Assembly (NCBI RefSeq): GCF_964656455.1 | Contig: NC_135719.1 | Coordinates: forward strand, 73,272,283-73,336,282 | From: Halichoerus grypus | Lineage: Eukaryota; Chordata; Mammalia; Carnivora; Phocidae | Direction: 5' to 3' | Length of the DNA stretch: 64,000 nucleotides | Shown here: one piece after another, positions 20,721-33,000 of the stretch | How the letters are laid out: each line of letters opens with the position of its first letter | Numbering within the stretch: the first letter of the stretch is position 1 | Made by a program: the position numbers and the translations under genes | Notes under the pieces: generated by a model | What the model was told of the DNA's origin: nothing | Database searches by the model: none | What the model saw: the letters and a program-made list of their open reading frames with translations, nothing else

Positions 20721-22025
20721 AGAGAAGAGAAGATAACTATTGGCTACAACCTGTCCTAAGAGACAGCTTATATGACAGAGAACCATGTGTTCCTTGATGA
20801 ATTGCTATTAAAATCTAGTGTTCGACTGAGAAGTTAAGAATGTGCTGTGTTTGCCAACCAGGGTTGAGAGGGATCTTTAATGAAATTCATTTAATGAGGC
20901 TCTCTGAAAGCAGAAGTACTTTTACTAGAGGCAACTTCCACTTGTCTAGTCATTATTGTGGTTTGCTTATGACTAAAGGGCTTTGTTGTAAACACATTCT
21001 TTTTCCAAAGGGCTCGTTTGACAATAGAAGGGGATTGCAGTTCTCTCTGTAGGCCAAAAGAGGGCACTTGGAACTCTCTGAATGGCTGTTACAAACTGCA
21101 GCAGAGCAGGCATTTGGCTCAGATTTGTCAGGATGTTTTCTGACTCCCATAGATTAGATCTGATTAAAATATAGTTTTGGAACCTGGACAAGATGTGGAA
21201 CTTATGGGTAGGTAGGCTCTGACTTTGGTCTTTTGAAACCGAAGACACATATTTATTTAAGTACATCTAATATTAGTGATTCACAATCTTACTCCCTTTG
21301 TATATATAGAGTAGTAATATATTAGTCTCAAAGGAGCTGCTGTCTTGATAGTCACAGAATATAGCAGCAAAAGACTAATGTTTATATTCACCCTTAAAAC
21401 TTACCTTTATAGAGCTGTTGCCAAAATTCTGCTCATTTGTGCTTTGTTTGGACATTTGATTATGGAAGCTTCTCTCCTTCCTTTTATTTCCTTTAAAAGT
21501 CCTCCATTTCTCAGCTGGAAATGTTGGACTACTGTGAGGTCTATAGGCCTATGGTAGCTCATAAAGTTCTGAAGATAGGGCCATTAAGCTTGAAACTAAC
21601 ATCCTGAAAATTGGTTTATGGAGCCAGTATAAACATGACTGACTAACTTTGTTCACGATTGCAAGGATTAGTTTTATTTTTGTTTTGCCTTTAAGGGCAA
21701 TCCTGCCTAGAGGCCAGGATGAACTGGGAGATCTCTTGAGGTAAGATCAAGGACACTATAAGAATTTCCATTAATCCTTTAAAAACAAAATAATGAACTG
21801 GCCAGAGCATGGATGTGAACTGGGATTCTTGAGTTTTGGCTTCCATCCAAAGTGGACTGAATTGCAGAGAGATCTGAGAGCCTCACCATTTTGCATTTTT
21901 AGTTGTCTTCCCAATTAAATGGAAAAAAAAATAGATTTGCTCTCATTCATTTGGACTTTTCCAGGAGGATTAATTTTCAGAGGCACTAGCATAAAATCTA
22001 CAGGCCTTTAAGGACCATTTGTTTC
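20721..22025. other. Unique noncoding DNA
   Basis: Several overlapping short frames at 20840-21557 show no family resemblance. No repeat is recognised. Confidence 0.5.
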
Positions 22026-22029
22026 TTTT

Positions 22030-22112
22030 TTATCTCTATCCTCAGTGACAAGCACAGTCTCTGGCTATAGCAGTAACAAATAATGAATATATTTGTTGAA
22101 TGACTGAAGGAA
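22030..22112 (+). repeat. L2 3' end fragment
   Basis: TATCCTCAGTGACAAGCACA, GTCTCTGGC and AATATATTTGTTGAATGACT match the L2 3' end pattern (CCCCAGTGCCTAGCACAGTG, AATATTTGTTGAATGAATGA). Confidence 0.6.
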
Positions 22113-23339
22113 GGAAATAAAAACAATACAATGTTTTCTTAAGACAGCACACTATATTATGTGATACTCCATTGACAAAAATTTTCCAAGGACAGTGCTG
22201 ATACCTTACATGTGTGTACTGCGTAAGATCTTACAAATACCTTTTGTGTATATTATTTCAGGTTGATCCTCAGTTCTGTAATTGAAGAAACCAGAGTTCT
22301 GAAATTTTAACCAGTTTTCAAGAGCAGACATAAGTAGGATGACCATATCATTTATTGTTCACATGAGGATAGTTTTGAGAATGAAAGGGAATAGGATTAA
22401 TTAAGTATGTCATTCAACAATACAGACTGGACTGTTGTGGGAACATGAAGTGAGCACTTGTATCTGGGTCTTCTGACTCTGTTCGGTACACTGTGCTCTC
22501 GGAGGTATAATTTCTGCATATTCCCCTTGTCAGCAGGGTCATAATAAACAATGATCATGAGGCATTGCAAGATTCTATAGTACCATATGAATCTTACAGA
22601 ACTGAGCTGTATTCAACACGGTTTTGGTGTTAAGTGTATTTTTTCTGTTTTATTTTGTTTTATGAGTCTTTAGAAATTGGCAAACTATAGAAGACTGAAA
22701 TACTTGGTTAGTTTAAGCACTCAGTATCCTTATTGCACCAAATAATAGAGGGTTCTGTGTATCCTTTACATGTTCACTAACATTTTATATATGCCAAGGA
22801 GTTTGATAGTCTTCCCACTTTATAGATGTGGGAGATGTATTTGTGATTTGGCCAATATAATCAATCTGCCATCACGATTAGACTCAATTATAAACTCCTT
22901 TTAACACATAGCTTATTTCATGCAAAAATGTAAAATGTACCTTACCCTGCCTTCATGGATAGGTATCTGTGGATATGAACATACCATCGCATTTTCACAT
23001 TTTCACCTTTTCTATTGTATTTTGTACTTGATAGCCCTGGTTCTCTTGTGCATATGTATGCCTCACATATTTGATTTACACGTAGAATCTAAAATATCTT
23101 GTGCTTTAATTACAGTGAAGGAGGTCAGGAGAGTTCCCAAGGATATAATAAAAATAGCAATTTAGAGGGTAAAAATCATCAAGAACAGGGTACCTGGACT
23201 TATGTTACGTTGTGAAGATGTTCTTAGCAAGGTACTGTGATCTCCATGGGCCCCACTATGCTCTCTATCATTCAGGCTTTATCTCTTTGAGTTGTTCTTC
23301 TCCTCTTTACCTTAATTACAATTACCTGTTGCTGTCTGA
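22113..23339. other. Noncoding DNA with weak MIR-like traces
   Basis: Text at 22200-22345 (TTATTTCAGGTTGATCCTCA, AAGAAACCAGAGTTCTGAAA) and at 22770-22890 (TATATGCCAAGGAGTTTGAT, CCACTTTATAGATGTGGGAG) resembles antisense MIR. Both matches are weak. The frame 22920-23165 is unsupported. Confidence 0.4.
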
Positions 23340-23715
23340 AATTGGTTAGAGTGAATTGGGTTATGCTAGAGTAACAACCTGAAATTTTCCATAGCTTATA
23401 ACCACAAAGGTTTAGTTTTTGCAAGTCCATCTGGGTTGACTGCTCCATGTTGTCGTCACTTTGGGACCTAGGCTGAAGGCACAGGCATTGTGGATACATG
23501 GCCAGTTTCATGGTACAAGGAAAGAAGAAATGGCCAATCACGCTCTGACTCCAAAAGGCTTGTCTTAGACATGATACATGTTTCTCTTGCTTACCTGTAT
23601 ATATCCAAAGCAAGTCATAAGGCCAGGTATGATGTCAACAAGGTGAGGGGTCGGGGGCAGGGACCACAAGGAGGGGAACTGGAGTATTTGACAGATGAGT
23701 AATGCAGTCTACCAT
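23340..23715. repeat. Ancient interspersed repeat, probably LTR-type (not named)
   Basis: ACAACCTGAAATTTTCCATA, GCTTATAACCACAAAGGTTT, TGGGTTGACTGCTCCATGTT, CACTTTGGGACCTAGGCTGA and ACCACAAGGAGGGGAACTGG keep the order of a known old mammalian repeat with GGCTTATAACAACAAAGGTT and CTTCACTCCGGGACCCAGGC. The opposing frames 23272-23613 and 23490-23702 fall on it and are not genes. Confidence 0.5.
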
Positions 23716-25605
23716 GGTCTAGACTAAATGTCTTAGCTGAGATACTTTGTTGGAATCACATCTTGCTTCAGAGAACCATTAGGATTCTTACTTCTCCTTA
23801 TCCTTTTATCAATAAGAATTTGACTTTACAAAAACAGTTTGAGATTAAAAACTGGGAGATTCTCATCTTGCTAAATTTCAGTGCTATTTGGCGTGTCTAT
23901 TCTCCAATCACTATTTCTTATCAAATAATAGGGGCAAATCATTAAGCTAGAGTACCAGCCGTGTCTTAAGGGAAATTACAAAGCAATGGTTTAAAAACAT
24001 GTACAATCAATTAGCTGTAAAAGAATAGGTATTTGTAATTCCAGACTCAAGGAAACTTCGTCTCATTGAGATCATCAGATAGTTTTGGATTTTGAATTCT
24101 AGTTTTTTGTATTATTAATTAAAAATACTTATTTAAAAAAAATCAAATTTCCTGAATCCAAGGGGTGCTGTTTTATTAACATTATCTTATTACAGTATTT
24201 AGTATTAAATTTTGTCTTTACCTTTGTCAACTCTAGTACAGATTGTTCCAGAGTAGAGGAAATTAGGTGTTTGCCTACTGCCTTAATCTTATACTTCTTT
24301 TGGAAAAAGCAGAAATTGAGTTTGTGAACTCTGCTTTTGCCCTATGAATCATGGAGAAGTTCACTGAGGTGCTTGTGACCAAGAAACAGTGTGTTGGGTG
24401 CCAGTGAAATTCAGAGAAGTCCCCTGCGTTAAGTACAGATAGAACTTGCTGGAGGGTGTCTACTTCCGGGTCCCTGCACACTATTGGCTAGAAAGCCACG
24501 CATTGGCCACTATGTGGAAGGAGAAAGAAGAAAAAAAAACCAGAACCCGTAAGAGAAGTCATCTGGTCTGTCCCTCCAGTGCCCTTTCCTGACAAGGCTT
24601 ACCATTGTGGCATCTTGCAAAGGAGAATGTTTACAGGGGTCCAGCTGCAGTATCGCAAAGCAAAGAAGGGTGTATTTTGAGTTGAGAGGCAGTAAGTTGA
24701 TAACTGGTACAGTGACTGTGGAATTTATTGTTTAAACTAGAAAGCAAAGAGAGAGCAATTAATATTTACTGTGAGACAATAGGTATATACTAGTACTGTC
24801 CTAGAAGAAACTAGAGACGTTTACCCTATATGGGAACTAAGCCTGACGGGTGAATAGAATCTGGATAGGGAAGAGTAGTGTCACTGAAGAACACTGTGGG
24901 TGCAGGGAACAGTGTGAACAAAGAAATGGGTGCTGGGGACATGGAGCAGCTACGCTCAGTGTGTGGCGTGAGAGAGAAACAAATATAAAGATGAAATAAT
25001 GGGGATTTTTGAGTAATGTTTTTTGAATAAAAGGCTTAACAAACTTATAATCCTAATATTGAGGCCCATAAATTTGGAGTTAGTTTTTGCCAGGATGTGC
25101 ATTTCCCTTTCTGCTCTTCCTATCCTCATGACTTGAAGTACCTTGAGAGGCATTTGTTACACTCTCTACTAAGAATTCAGTGCCTTCTGCAGACCTGCAG
25201 TTGAGTTGCTGAAAAAACTGATTTGGTCTCTCAAAATTAGATGAAGGAAGAGAATTTGGTAGAGAATTTGCTTATTGTCAATCTTTGAATGTGATTTTAT
25301 TTTGTAAAATTTATGTGTCTAGATAGGAGAACATTAGAAAAAAATGGAAAATTCACCTTTCTACAGAATGTATGTAGTAATATATGGTATAATTCATACC
25401 ACAAAGAAGTCTGTGTAGGTTATTTTTCAAATGTATGTGTGTATGCATATGTCAGATTGAGAGAATAAGATTACTCTTAGTCTAAATCCTAAGACCGTAT
25501 ATTAAGAGCTAACACAATTGATTTTTCTTTATCTTCCTCCTTCATCATGGAATACAGCCCCCAGTAATAAGATCTCTTATAAGAAGCCTGTTATTAAAAT
25601 TCTTT
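23716..25605. other. Unique noncoding DNA
   Basis: No gene seen. A stretch at about 24790-25000 (ATCTGGATAGGGAAGAGTAG, GCAGGGAACAGTGTGAACAA) may be another piece of the dispersed repeat at 15335, but the match is short. Confidence 0.45.
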
Positions 25606-25720
25606 GCACAAATGCTGAAGAAATGGAGGCCCAGAAACATGAAGTGGTTTGCTCAAGTCACTAGTTAGTGGTAGAGGCCGGTTTTTTGCTTTTTAGGTTG
25701 ATAGCCCTTCTTTTCCAGTA
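25606..25720 (-). repeat. MIR fragment (antisense)
   Basis: GAAGAAATGGAGGCCCAGAA, GTGGTTTGCTCAAGTCACTA and GTTAGTGGTAGAGGCCGG match reverse MIR (GAGGAAACTGAGGCCCAGAG, AACTTGCCCAAGGTCACACA, TAGTAAGTGGCAGAG). Confidence 0.65.
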
Positions 25721-27000
25721 GGTTCTCTTGCTTGTCTCTAAGCTCACAGAGCAATTATCAGAACTTCAGTATGTGCATTTCACATGCAAGTGAATGTGAG
25801 CCCCTGAGATATGCCTCTGGACATTTGCTTTCTAGATGAAGGGATACTGTATTCAGTTGCCATGTTTCAGGGCTGACCCCACAAAACAATGTTTCTTCCC
25901 TCCTTGGTGCTCTCTGTTGATCTGCTTTTTTTCCTTTTATTTCTGGCCCACCTCCCCCATATCTCATTTTTCCCCCTCCTTTGTCAGAGGTCACAGGTTT
26001 GGAGAACAGGGACCGTGTTCCTTTGGAAGGCAGGGGGTCATCTTCTAGACACTAACAGGTCTCCCGTGTTGAGCCACTTCTCTGGCCTGTAGGTCAACAC
26101 ACAGGCTTCTCCACTCCACAGTGTTTTCTGAGCTTCAGGTCCCTAAGCTTCCTGGTTTAACTCTGACATCTGGTAAACCATGTTGGAAAAGCTTCTTCTG
26201 GAATTTCTGTACATCCCTATACACATTCCAGATAACAAATGAAAAGTATTTGGGAAAAAAAGAGAAATGAATAGTTCTCAAAAGTTTACTTTAGATTGAT
26301 TTATTGGCTGACCTCTCTGTACCTTTCTAACAAACTTGCTATTAAAAACAGGCCCATCTATTCCAATTCACCACATGTGACCCCATTAAATTCATGGCCA
26401 GCTTTCCATTGTATGGAACTCCATAGAGATTTGGAGGCTTATTTCCAGCATTTAACTTCCCTGGTAAAAACCAGTGACTTTAATGATAACTGAACACAAG
26501 GGAAAAATACTTTTTAAACATCTCTGTTTAATAGATGATTATACAATGTTTCAAAATTTGATTAAAATAAACTTTGTATATATTTATAAAATATCTATCA
26601 GTGACATTTTTGAGTAGTGTCCATGCAGAAAGAATAGAAGTTGTGGTCAGCTTTCCTTTTTTTTTTTTTTTGTCTTTGTCCCTGATACTAGTCTTTCTTT
26701 CTGTGGGCAGTCGTTATTTCTGCCACTAAATACTAAGTGAAACATTCATAGAAATCTTAAGAATGGATAGCCCTCCCCATTTCCTTAAATCCTTGTTTCC
26801 CAAATTCTCTAAATAAGTTCATGAAAATTTGTAAAGCAGCTTTATTACTGGGAAAATTTCAATAAAAAACACAATAATGTTTAAAGAAAAAACAAATCTG
26901 GTTTGGCATATAATAGCTATGTGATCTTGTCAGAAACTCTTACTTTACAGAAGGTCCGTGGTGCAAAAACTATAAATAAAGCAGCATCTCCAAAATTTTG
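25721..27000. other. Unique noncoding DNA
   Basis: A T15 run lies near 26657-26671. Overlapping frames 25758-26092 on both strands have no recognisable product. No Can-SINE or L1 is present. Confidence 0.5.
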
Positions 27001-30000
27001 AAAAGAGCCACACCACCCTTTCCTCCTGCCTGATTTAAAAACATGTGACAAAGTAAGAGAATTAGAAAAAAAACCTCTTCCCATACCCTGTCTGGCTAAT
27101 TCAGACCAACTGGGAAAAATCACATGATGGACAACACATCAAAAATCTAGGCTGAAAACAGCCAAATCTATGAATAGCAGATATGGGAACCAGCCCAAGG
27201 CTTGTGTGTAGAAGGGTGACAGATAAAAATAGTGCCCTAAATTTTTCAAAGGTGATTTGAAACCTCCCAAGTATAGATGACCTTGCTACTGAAAATAAGA
27301 TGACAAGGGCAAAGTTGAAACTGTGACTCCTTCAAGGGTCTGTAGACTTGAGCTAATGTTCAAGAAAGAAGGGCTGATTTCTCTCCCGTCATCAGCAAGC
27401 TGCACACAGGCACAGAACATTTCTTTTTCTCTGACAAATTCTTAATATATTTATTCTTCCCCTCTGCTCTTTTCAAGAAAGGAAGGCAGCAGCTCAGGAT
27501 TGTGAGTTTTCAAAAGCATCCCATTTTCAGTTCCCTCCTGCTGATAAAAGCAATGTCCAGAAGACAAGAGGTAGGCTTAGTGCTGGGGGGAAAAGGGGGA
27601 AAAAAAAAACCACCATATTTTTTCCTCACATCATAAACCTTTTTTTTTTTTTTTTTTCCTGGACATTCTTCATTGTGCTTCTGCCTCCACACTGTGCTTG
27701 ATATCAGTGGGGGTGTGGCTTGCAGCTACTGAAATAGAAAACTTTCCAAAATTTGCTGGCCCCCATATCAACTAGGTACAAAGATAAAGGCCATATCATG
27801 TTTTTATTATTTTATGTTTTTGAGAAGAGAAGAAGGAGTGCAGAAGGAAGTGAAGTTGTTTTGAATGTCCATTTCTGAAGTTCTTTGCATTTCTTCCATG
27901 CTCTGCTGTTGATTAAAATATCTTCACACGTCTCTAAGGCTCTCTAAGCTGGATGGGGAGAGTTTGGTGACAGTGTGGAATACCATTAGTATGATTTCTT
28001 TTGGTGACAGACAGATGTAAATGTATCCATCTAATTCTCTACTCTCAGGTCTCTTTCTGCAGATGGATGTTAATAATTAGCAGTTGCATCTCCTCCCCCT
28101 TTATCAAATTGGATTCTCCATAAATTCATCATTTCCTTTTTATTTTCTCAAAGTAGCAGCAGCTCTGACAGCCTGCCTTTGTTCTTGTGTTTATAAATAA
28201 TTTATAACACAGAAATATCTCTTCTTAGTCTTAAAACATAAACTAATGGAATAACACAACACACTGGCCCAAACTACCTTCTACTTGGGAAAAAAGAAAA
28301 CCTAAGGGTGGGGTGGAGAGCTTCATTCTTAACAAAGGGAGACTGAAGATCATATGGGAAAAAAACATTTGTCCAGCTTAATATAGTTTTTGGTTTTAAT
28401 ATTCCACCTCCTCCTCCAGTATCTAGCCATATATAGGAGTTCTAGACAGCGCAAGCAAATTCTTTTGTGATTTCCTTTCTAAATAGTGTACCTTGTGTGA
28501 ATTCCCAAATACACAATGCATTTCATTAAGCTATATAGAAAGGAGACAATTATTCAATTAAAACATCCACAGATGCTAAAAGCATACCATGGTACATTTA
28601 TTCAACAACTTTATGCTCATAACCCATGCACAATCTTTAAACACCAAATTACAGGGATTTGGTCCAAATTAGCAATAAAATACAATGTGTTTGCCCTCTA
28701 CTGGGTAGTAATGACTGTGTAGTTTTCCTTACATACCCAGTGGCCTTGTAGACAGCTTCATAACTGTTTCATGTAGTCACTAACACAGTGTTATAAACAA
28801 ATATGGCTAGGATTTGTTCTAATTAAGGTAAATAGAATAATGTTAAATCCGTTTTTCTAAGCTAAGATCTTCAGTAGAGGTGGTTTAAAATTTTTCCTTA
28901 TATTGCTCTAGGGTTGTACATCACATCATAGGAGATAGTTTATAAGTCATCATTTGATATCCTGGAAATATATTCAGGTTGTAGATAAATAATCCGCCTA
29001 ACAATGCTAATGCAGAATGTCTGGCATGTAATTTAGATAGGAATCTGAACACCTCCTTACATCAGCTGTTAAGATTTTGCACTGAAGCAGAAATAACGTC
29101 TTATCTTCCATCTGGAAATGGGACATAGAATAGTGACACAAGTTATTTACAGAGTTACTGCGAAACAAGAGTGGGTAACAGAGTAACTACAAAGCAACTC
29201 CCTGGGTTATTGTTGCAATATAATGCCAGATAAATAATCATGCCAGGGTAAATAAATTGGGAGATGCCCGATTTTATAGAGCATAAATGTAACTTGCATT
29301 CCTATTGGGGTAGAGCTTTTCCTTGCATGTTGATTTCTGAAGCTTCTTTCCAAGTCGGAGCTGACCCTGCAGAGCAACAATAATGTGCATAGAACACTCA
29401 TGCCATTTCTACCTCTCAGGAAGTTGGGGGAGGAAGCCCTGCCCACTGCCGGGGTTGGGGCCTCAGTACAGTCCTGAGAGACAAACATACCTTTAAATTG
29501 ATTGAACGAAGGGACTGGGTTTGACTGGAGAGGTATTTGGCTGGTATTTCGGGTCAGGTCCTCTCTCATGGTCCCAATTGTCTTGCTCTTGGCAAATGAT
29601 TTATTTTTCTCTTAAAAATGGGGTGGGATTAATATCCTGACTTGGGGCTTTGGAATGTTTTCTCCCCGGAAACAACAGCCAGCATTATGGTCCGAGTGAC
29701 TCAGGAATGAAGCATTAAGGGTAGGTTGTTTTTTCCTTTCTTGAGGTACTGGGGACAAAGTAATTCCTGGCTTGTACCACAGCCCAACGATTAGGAAGAA
29801 ATGAAATCCTCTCTTTGGCTTAGAAACATTTCTACGTAAGTACTGGGGCTCCTCCCCCTCCCAGTGGCCCGCCCACAGGATATCTTCTGGGCTCTGCCTT
29901 TATCTTTGGGGTCCTTCTGGGGCAGGGATATAGCAGTATATCTCAGAGAAAAATATTTTTTTATTCAAAGCACAGAATATGAAATGCCCTAGAGTGTCTC

Positions 30001-33000
30001 TTTCTCTCTCTCTTTTTGTCTCTTTGGAAAGTGACATAAGTAATTGACAGAACGTATATGTGGAGGTGGGATTGGGGAGAGATAAGGAGGAAGATGAGAG
30101 CATTGCCGACCTTGGGGTAGAGATTTCACCTGAGGAAAACAGTTTTGACTTCAACAGAGACAATTTGCTGCGATTGAGAGAACTGAAGGGAAGAAGGAGA
30201 AAATCCCACAGAACTCAGTTAATAGATAATAATCAATTTAATGATGGTCTGCTGGGATCAGAGCATCTTCTAAAGTTCTAGAATTTTCCTGTCTACAGTA
30301 TCATAACACAAAAGGCAGGGCATTTGTTTCTCTGTTCAGGTCCTTGTCATCTTGCTAATTCTGTACTTAGCTAAATGGCTGAAGATGTTTTGGTTTGCAA
30401 GGCAATTCTTTTTCCCAGCTGCATTAAACTGCTATTATTAATTACTTCCTTTGGCCTAACATTATGCCTTTATAACACACGTATTGTCAGGCTCCCTGCG
30501 ATTATTGGAAGGCTATGCCATACACAAAGGCATTAAGCTTAAAACAATAGAGGCTGCTTATTTGATAGTAGAAGATGTCAGGTGGAGACAAGCACAGTTG
30601 GCTAGAACTGACTTGAAGCTCGTCATAAGGAAATAAGGGGCGAGGTGATCACAGCACAGCATTAACTGTGCGTGAGAGACACACAATTCTACATGGCAGC
30701 TTCCATCATGCATTTTCCATGGAAGAAGGGGGGAAACGGGCTCTGGGTAAATGATGGGTGAATACAGAATCAATTGTAGTGTATGACAAGACACTTTCTC
30801 TCTTTGTTTAATATATAAATCAGGAGCACTTATGAATTGATATTAATTAAAATAATGTATTTGCTTTCTTTCAACAGTAATGTCAGCCTTGTTAAAAAAC
30901 GGAACACTAAATCTTCATTAGACTTGCAATATTAAAAAACTTGCATGAAATATGAATTAACATTTAACTTGTTGCTAGTTAGATTAAAGGGGAGAAAATG
31001 CAGTAGGCATTTAGCATTTTGGACAAAGGCAGAACCGGCTTTCCCAAACCCAGGAATAAGTTGGCCTCCAGAGGCCACACTGATGAGGGAATCATCCATC
31101 ATTACCTTCTAACAGGAGTGACTGCAGCCCAAATGGAATTACGGAATGCTCTCACATCCATGGAATTTAGTTCATATCGAAAGGCTAATGCATGGTGAAT
31201 CAACAAAATGTCTGAACATGAAAATTCAGTTTGTAAAGGTCCTTAGAATTCTGTTGGTACATATTTGGGGACATAAGCAAAACAACAGCCTTCATTTTAG
31301 AAGAAAGCATATATACATTTCACTTTTCTATAATCATTTCCACGTGGTAAAATTATTAAAAGCTCAAAGTGCTGACTTAGCTATGTTAAATTTTGGAAAC
31401 CTGTGACTACCGGAGGGTAACAGGTGGGTAAAAGCCTTTCTGTTTGTTTTATTCAGATGGATGGATATTTGATGACTTCTGATCTTCATTGCACCGCTGG
31501 CTTGAAATTAGAACAGATGTAATTGGAATGACCAGGCTGAGACCTCATATTGCATTCAAAAATACATTATGAAACTCCAATGATCTTATTGGCAACATGT
31601 TGTCTTAGGTGCAAGCTGCTCATAAATGCTCTTGCTTATAAAATACACCATCGATCTTATAATTACATTCCACCTGGATTTATATGTTTGGAAAATGTGA
31701 TTGAATTTTAGGTCGCTCTCGGGGGGTGACATGTACATGCACAGAGAAACCACAAGGTGGTGGTATGGTGTTACCATATTTTTTAAGAACAACAAGAAAA
31801 GGGGGTTTGTTTAATGAGCTTGCACTCACAAGCCTGCTCATCTAGTGAACTGTGACTTTTCAAATACCAACCTATTAATGTCAAAGGCAATACTGAAGGG
31901 AACAGTTCTGTTTGATTTAAAAAATACAGACAATGTGAAGTCCACTATGGCCCAGTATCTATCACCTATGGGGCTTCATTCATGCCTAATGCTTTATTCA
32001 AGCTAAGACCTAGTTTTTATATATCAGATTAATACATATCTACAGCTTTGCACCTTTCTAGTTTGATTTTTTTATCATCAGGGCTCACCGGGGCCATTTT
32101 CATTCCCTTACTATAGCATCTGCAAGCAGGTGGATTAGAGATAACTCTCATTGTGCTTTGTTTTTCTCCCGACACTGTCATTAATCATTCCTTAAGCCAC
32201 ACTTCAACTTGTAGTAATCAGGACTGGCTGCTCCTGAGCTGCACAAGAATTGCCTCTCACAGTGTAATATGGAATTGGAAGCGAATGGCTGAGGCCAGAC
32301 GCCTCTTCTGCATTCCCCATCTATCTCATCATTTAGGTATTTATCCATCTCGGGCTTGTACGGAGAGCACCTCTCTCCTTCCCATGAGGACGCAGATTGC
32401 AACAGAGGATCAGATTTGTTACCAGGCTTTGGGCTTTGATTGTCCTCTTATAAGTTCAGGATTAAAGTGAAATTTCCCACAGGGCTATGCAGGATTTGCT
32501 AGCATTTAACTGTTTAACCTGGCTGTTTGTGAATGAGAATCCTGTGGTCAACTATTCCATAGAGAATATTATGGTAAGCCGAGCCTGAGTGGTACACATT
32601 CCGGTGTGTGCCTGTAAAGACGGGCGCAGTTGATTCCAATTAACTTCATACCTGATACCAGTTGTTTTCATGTACACAGAGAACAGGGATCCCAAGGCAA
32701 AAGGCAAGCCAAAGCATTCCCTTTTATGAAATATAGATGTCAGTTTTAAATAAATGCAAATCTGCTCCCTCAAAATTATGATTTCCACTTGCGCTTTTCA
32801 CACTGATTAGAGAATTAATCAGTCTTGCGTTGGGTTTTCTATTTTGTGTAGATATTTTACATTCTCTAATTTGTTTGCTAGTTCTGATCTAACAACAATT
32901 TGATTCTTTATTCAACATACCTTTGAATATGACCGAAACAGAAACAGAGTTGTGAATTTATTTACACTTACTGTATTCACAATGATAAACATGTACTTAG

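Noticed and set aside
29207..29569. 120-codon minus-strand frame
   Set aside because: No family resemblance, no supporting signals; treated as chance.
30060..30281. 73-codon frame with an acidic, LRELKGRRRK-like peptide
   Set aside because: No known domain, no splice or promoter context, and opposite-strand frames are equally long; most likely chance.
32153..32470. 105-codon frame
   Set aside because: No domain or composition typical of protein; lies in a probable conserved noncoding region.
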